Source: Albirhodobacter sp048262715 | GTDB lineage: Bacteria > Pseudomonadota > Alphaproteobacteria > Rhodobacterales > Rhodobacteraceae | DNA length: 64,000 nucleotides | Assembly (NCBI GenBank): GCA_048262715.1 | Contig: JBLXEV010000001.1 | Span: 124,001 to 188,000, forward strand | Direction: 5' to 3' | In this document: piece after piece, positions 61,946 through 64,000 of the stretch | How positions within the stretch are numbered: the stretch's first letter is position 1 | How the letters are laid out: every line of letters begins with the position of its first letter | Made by a program: the position numbers and the translations under genes | Notes under the pieces: generated by a model | Databases searched by the model: none | Told to the model about the DNA's origin: nothing | What the model saw: only the letters and a program-made list of their open reading frames with translations

Positions 61946-62081
61946 GTCACCGCTCGACTTTCGCGCGGTGAATCATGACCATAGGCTGAAATCAATGGGT
62001 CCTGCCCCCAGGACAGCGATGTTCAGAAACCTGCCTTCTGAAACAAAAGGCTAGACTTGAAGGAACATCAAACGGGAAAAT

Positions 62082-62158
62082 TGGTCGGAGCGAGAGGATT
62101 CGAACCTCCGACCCCCTGCTCCCGAAGCAGGTGCGCTACCAGGCTGCGCTACGCTCCG
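62082..62158 (-). tRNA. tRNA-Pro (anticodon CGG)
   Basis: 77 nt on the minus strand. The acceptor stem CGGAGCG/CGCTCCG is followed by an encoded ACCA. The D arm contains AGCGCAGCCTGGTAGCGC. The anticodon stem CCTGC/GCAGG has loop TTCGGGA, anticodon CGG at 62124-62122. The T arm GGAGGTTCGAATCC is canonical. Its 3' end faces the IS remnant and the glycan cluster. Confidence 0.98.
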
Positions 62159-62242
62159 ACCGTGCGCGGGGATTACCGAACCGCTGCACGATTTGCAAGA
62201 GGCAATCGCGCGCCCCTCGTCGTTCTCTGCGCCAAATTTGCC

Positions 62243-63205
62243 CTAGCCGCGTCGGCCTTGGCTCCAAACCCTTTGCAACAACGAGGAACGCGGCGTGATC
62301 GCGGTCTCGTTCCTGCCCCGCGTGCGCAAGACCGGTTGATTTTCGGAGGCATCGGAGCTGCTTTCGCGGAAGACGATGTAGAGACCGGAAGAGATCACGA
62401 TCGCCGCACCCGCCATCGTTGGCCCGTCGATGCTTTCCCCAAAGAAGAAATAGCCGAATATGACGGCCCAGATGATCTGGCTATATTGCATCGGCGCGAC
62501 GATCACGGCCTCGCCCGCACGATAGGCAAGAATCTGGAGGAAGGAAGCTGTGAGGCCGAAGAGCGCGATGATCGCCAAGGCTCCCAATTCGGGTAATTCC
62601 ATCGGCACGTAAACAAACGGCATCGCAATCGCCATCGCGACGAAATTTGCCACCATCGGATAGAGCAGCAAAACCACTGAACGTTCATCCGGCCCGATCT
62701 TGCGCACGATCACGGAGGCCAGTGCGCCGCACACTGCCGAGGTGAGCGCGGCGAGGTGGCCGAGCGTCAAATCCGCCTGCCCGGGGCGAACTACCACAAG
62801 CACACCGAGCAGCCCGACGATCACCGCCGCCCAGCGACGCAGACGCACTGTCTCCCCCAGAAGCGGGATCGACATCACTGTGATCAGCAGCGGAGTCGCA
62901 AAAAGCAGCGGATAAACCTGCGCAAGCGGCAACGTGGTGAAGGCATAAAACGCCGTAACCCCCGTCACCACATTGCACATCGCCCGCGTCATCACCCACC
63001 AAGGGTGCACGGGGCGCAGATGCCCCTCGCGCCGATCCTTAAGCAGGATCACCGTGATAATCGGAAAGCTGAACAGCGCCGCGAAGAACACAATCTGAAA
63101 CGCCGTCAACGTGCCGCCAAGGCTTTTCACGACCGCATCATGGGTCGCAAAAATCGCCATCGACAAAAGCCCGAGGGACGCCCCTTTTAGATTGTTGCTT
63201 GCCAT
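62243..63205 (-). CDS. EamA-type DMT family transporter
   Basis: 320 aa with about ten membrane segments in two EamA halves, starting LKGASLGLLSMAIFATHDAVVKSLGGTLTAFQIVFF. The first half has the family pattern FATPLLITVMSIPLLGETVRLRRWAAVIVGLLGVLVV, and the second repeats it (QIIWAVIFGYFFFGESIDGPTMAGAAIVISSGLYIVF). The role is probably export of metabolites or amino acids; the substrate is unknown. GGGAGAGG precedes the ATG. Confidence 0.9.
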   Translation of the reverse strand: MASNNLKGASLGLLSMAIFATHDAVVKSLGGTLTAFQIVFFAALFSFPIITVILLKDRREGHLRPVHPWWVMTRAMCNVVTGVTAFYAFTTLPLAQVYPLLFATPLLITVMSIPLLGETVRLRRWAAVIVGLLGVLVVVRPGQADLTLGHLAALTSAVCGALASVIVRKIGPDERSVVLLLYPMVANFVAMAIAMPFVYVPMELPELGALAIIALFGLTASFLQILAYRAGEAVIVAPMQYSQIIWAVIFGYFFFGESIDGPTMAGAAIVISSGLYIVFRESSSDASENQPVLRTRGRNETAITPRSSLLQRVWSQGRRG

Positions 63206-63362
63206 CCGAGCCTCTCCCGACAGGCGCGGAGCGCCTCGCCATCCTCACAATGCGCAAAGACGTTTGCGCTAACTCCGATGTGTCAGACTTCTGCCTCACG
63301 CTCAAGCGTCGCCGCGTTAGAGCGGGACATTATTGAGGCGAAGCAATGCACTTATACCAACG

Positions 63363-63392
63363 AAAAGGCCGGATCCGAAGATCCGGCCTTTT
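63363..63392. terminator. Terminator at the 3' end of leuB
   Basis: A 13-bp perfect stem AAAAGGCCGGATC / GATCCGGCCTTTT with loop CGAA lies 6 bases beyond the leuB stop and is flanked by A- and T-tracts, so it works in either direction. Confidence 0.93.
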
Positions 63393-63397
63393 GTATT

Positions 63398-64000
63398 TTA
63401 AAGCGACGCGGTGAGCGCTTCGACGATTTTATCGCCCATCTCGGAGGTCGAGACAGCGGTGCCGCCGTCCGGCCCCATCAGATCTGCGGTGCGCACGCCG
63501 TCCGCGAGGACTTTTTCGATGGCTTGCTCGAGGCGGGTCGCCTCTTCGCCCAGATCGAAGGAATAGCGCAGCGCCATCGCGAAGGAGAGCACGCAGGCAA
63601 TCGGGTTCGCCTTGCCTTGGCCCGCGATGTCGGGGGCGGAGCCATGCACGGGCTCGTAGAGCGCCTTCGGGCGACCGTTCGCCATCGGCAGGCCGAGCGA
63701 GGCAGAGGGCAGCATCCCGAGCGAGCCGGTCAGCATCGCCGCCGCATCCGAGAGCAGATCGCCAAACAGGTTATCGGTGACAATCACGTCGAATTGCTTG
63801 GGGTTACGGACCAGCTGCATTGCGCCGTTATCGGCATACATATGCGACAGCTCGACCTCGGGGTATTCTTTGTCGTGGATCTCTTGCACCACTTCGCGCC
63901 ACAGAATGCCCGATTCCATCACATTGGCTTTTTCCATCGAGCAAACCTTGTTGCCGCGACGCTTCGCCAACTCAAACGCCGAGCGCGCCACACGGGCGAT
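63398..64000 (-). CDS. leuB: 3-isopropylmalate dehydrogenase (C-terminal part, cut by window edge)
   Basis: LeuB oxidises and decarboxylates 3-isopropylmalate in leucine synthesis. The visible ~200 C-terminal residues include the substrate/NAD motif VIVTDNLFGDLLSDAAAMLTGSLGMLPSASLG and the VHGSAPDIAGQGKANP signature. The frame is still open at the window end, so the N-terminal ~170 residues lie outside. No other leu gene is visible. Confidence 0.96.
   Translation of the reverse strand: MARVARSAFELAKRRGNKVCSMEKANVMESGILWREVVQEIHDKEYPEVELSHMYADNGAMQLVRNPKQFDVIVTDNLFGDLLSDAAAMLTGSLGMLPSASLGLPMANGRPKALYEPVHGSAPDIAGQGKANPIACVLSFAMALRYSFDLGEEATRLEQAIEKVLADGVRTADLMGPDGGTAVSTSEMGDKIVEALTASL

Noticed and set aside
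61950..62060. Second IS end or attachment site next to tRNA-Pro
   Set aside because: I found no direct repeat of the tRNA 3' end or a matching inverted repeat within the window, so no boundaries can be defined.
1..64000. CRISPR array, prophage or complete insertion sequence
   Set aside because: No spaced direct repeats of CRISPR type, no phage structural genes and no intact transposase were seen; the only mobile trace is the IS5-type remnant.

Overview
The window reads as chromosomal DNA of a Rhodobacteraceae-type alphaproteobacterium. The main evidence is the conserved block regB-senC-regA-hvrA-ahcY (redox regulation as in Rhodobacter). Supporting features are a divL/tsaE/amgK/murU/addB/addA/trxA operon, CtrA-type boxes (TTAA-N7-TTAA), a rhizobial/roseobacter-type glycerol ABC transporter cluster (glpS-T-P-Q-U-V) and uniformly GC-rich coding with many ATGA overlaps. 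Nearly all of the sequence is coding.

Layout. (1) 0-5.4 kb: flagellar genes, with flgD (partial) and fliK on the minus strand and the divergent operon fliF-fliH-fliN-fliP. (2) 5.4-16.2 kb, minus strand: a PAS protein that looks like DivL without its kinase domain, then tsaE, amgK, murU, addB, addA and trxA, with a perfect CtrA-type box at the head. (3) 16.2-22.8 kb: the RegB/RegA redox system with senC and hvrA, then an HD hydrolase, a small secreted protein, ahcY and a DUF2853 protein. (4) 22.8-27.3 kb: an enoyl-CoA hydratase-like protein, a DUF2125 protein, pmbA/tldE and an inositol-monophosphatase-family gene. (5) 27.3-33.3 kb: a second flagellar block, motB-flgE-flgK-flgL-flgI, again behind a CtrA-type box. 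(6) 33.3-37.6 kb: a LuxR solo divergent from a paralogue with only the ligand domain, an Hsp70-like chaperone, tag, and rsgA preceded by a chain of tiny coupled cistrons. (7) 37.6-47.8 kb: a complete glycerol uptake and catabolism operon (glpD-S-T-P-Q-U-V-K, minus strand) with divergent glpR. (8) 47.8-61.7 kb: an SDR oxidoreductase, then an envelope-polysaccharide-like cluster. (9) 61.7-64 kb: an IS5-type transposase remnant, tRNA-Pro(CGG), an EamA-type transporter and the C-terminal part of leuB.

The most interesting region is 49.1-61.7 kb. A hybrid kinase with an Hpt domain faces an operon that starts with a complete partner-switching module: a response regulator fused to a PP2C phosphatase, a STAS antagonist and an RsbW-like ATPase. 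The same operon continues into a secreted DUF3131 protein, a membrane acyltransferase, a cellulose-synthase-like GT2 enzyme with an altered QxxRW motif, a membrane-anchored DUF3131 protein and a secreted small protein, nearly all joined by 4-base stop/start overlaps. An outer-membrane-barrel-like protein with a duplicated C-terminal half lies just upstream. I interpret this as a signal-controlled machine for making and modifying a surface or periplasmic glycan. It resembles the logic of the Vibrio syp system but has a different enzyme set.

Other notable points are three 5-codon cistrons in a 14-bp tandem repeat that lead into rsgA, a heterodimeric glycerol ABC ATPase pair in which only one composite ATP site looks intact, a DivL-like protein lacking its kinase module, and a 15-bp coding minisatellite in addB. 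Start sites were chosen from Shine-Dalgarno spacing, overlaps and family alignment by eye; no database search was run.
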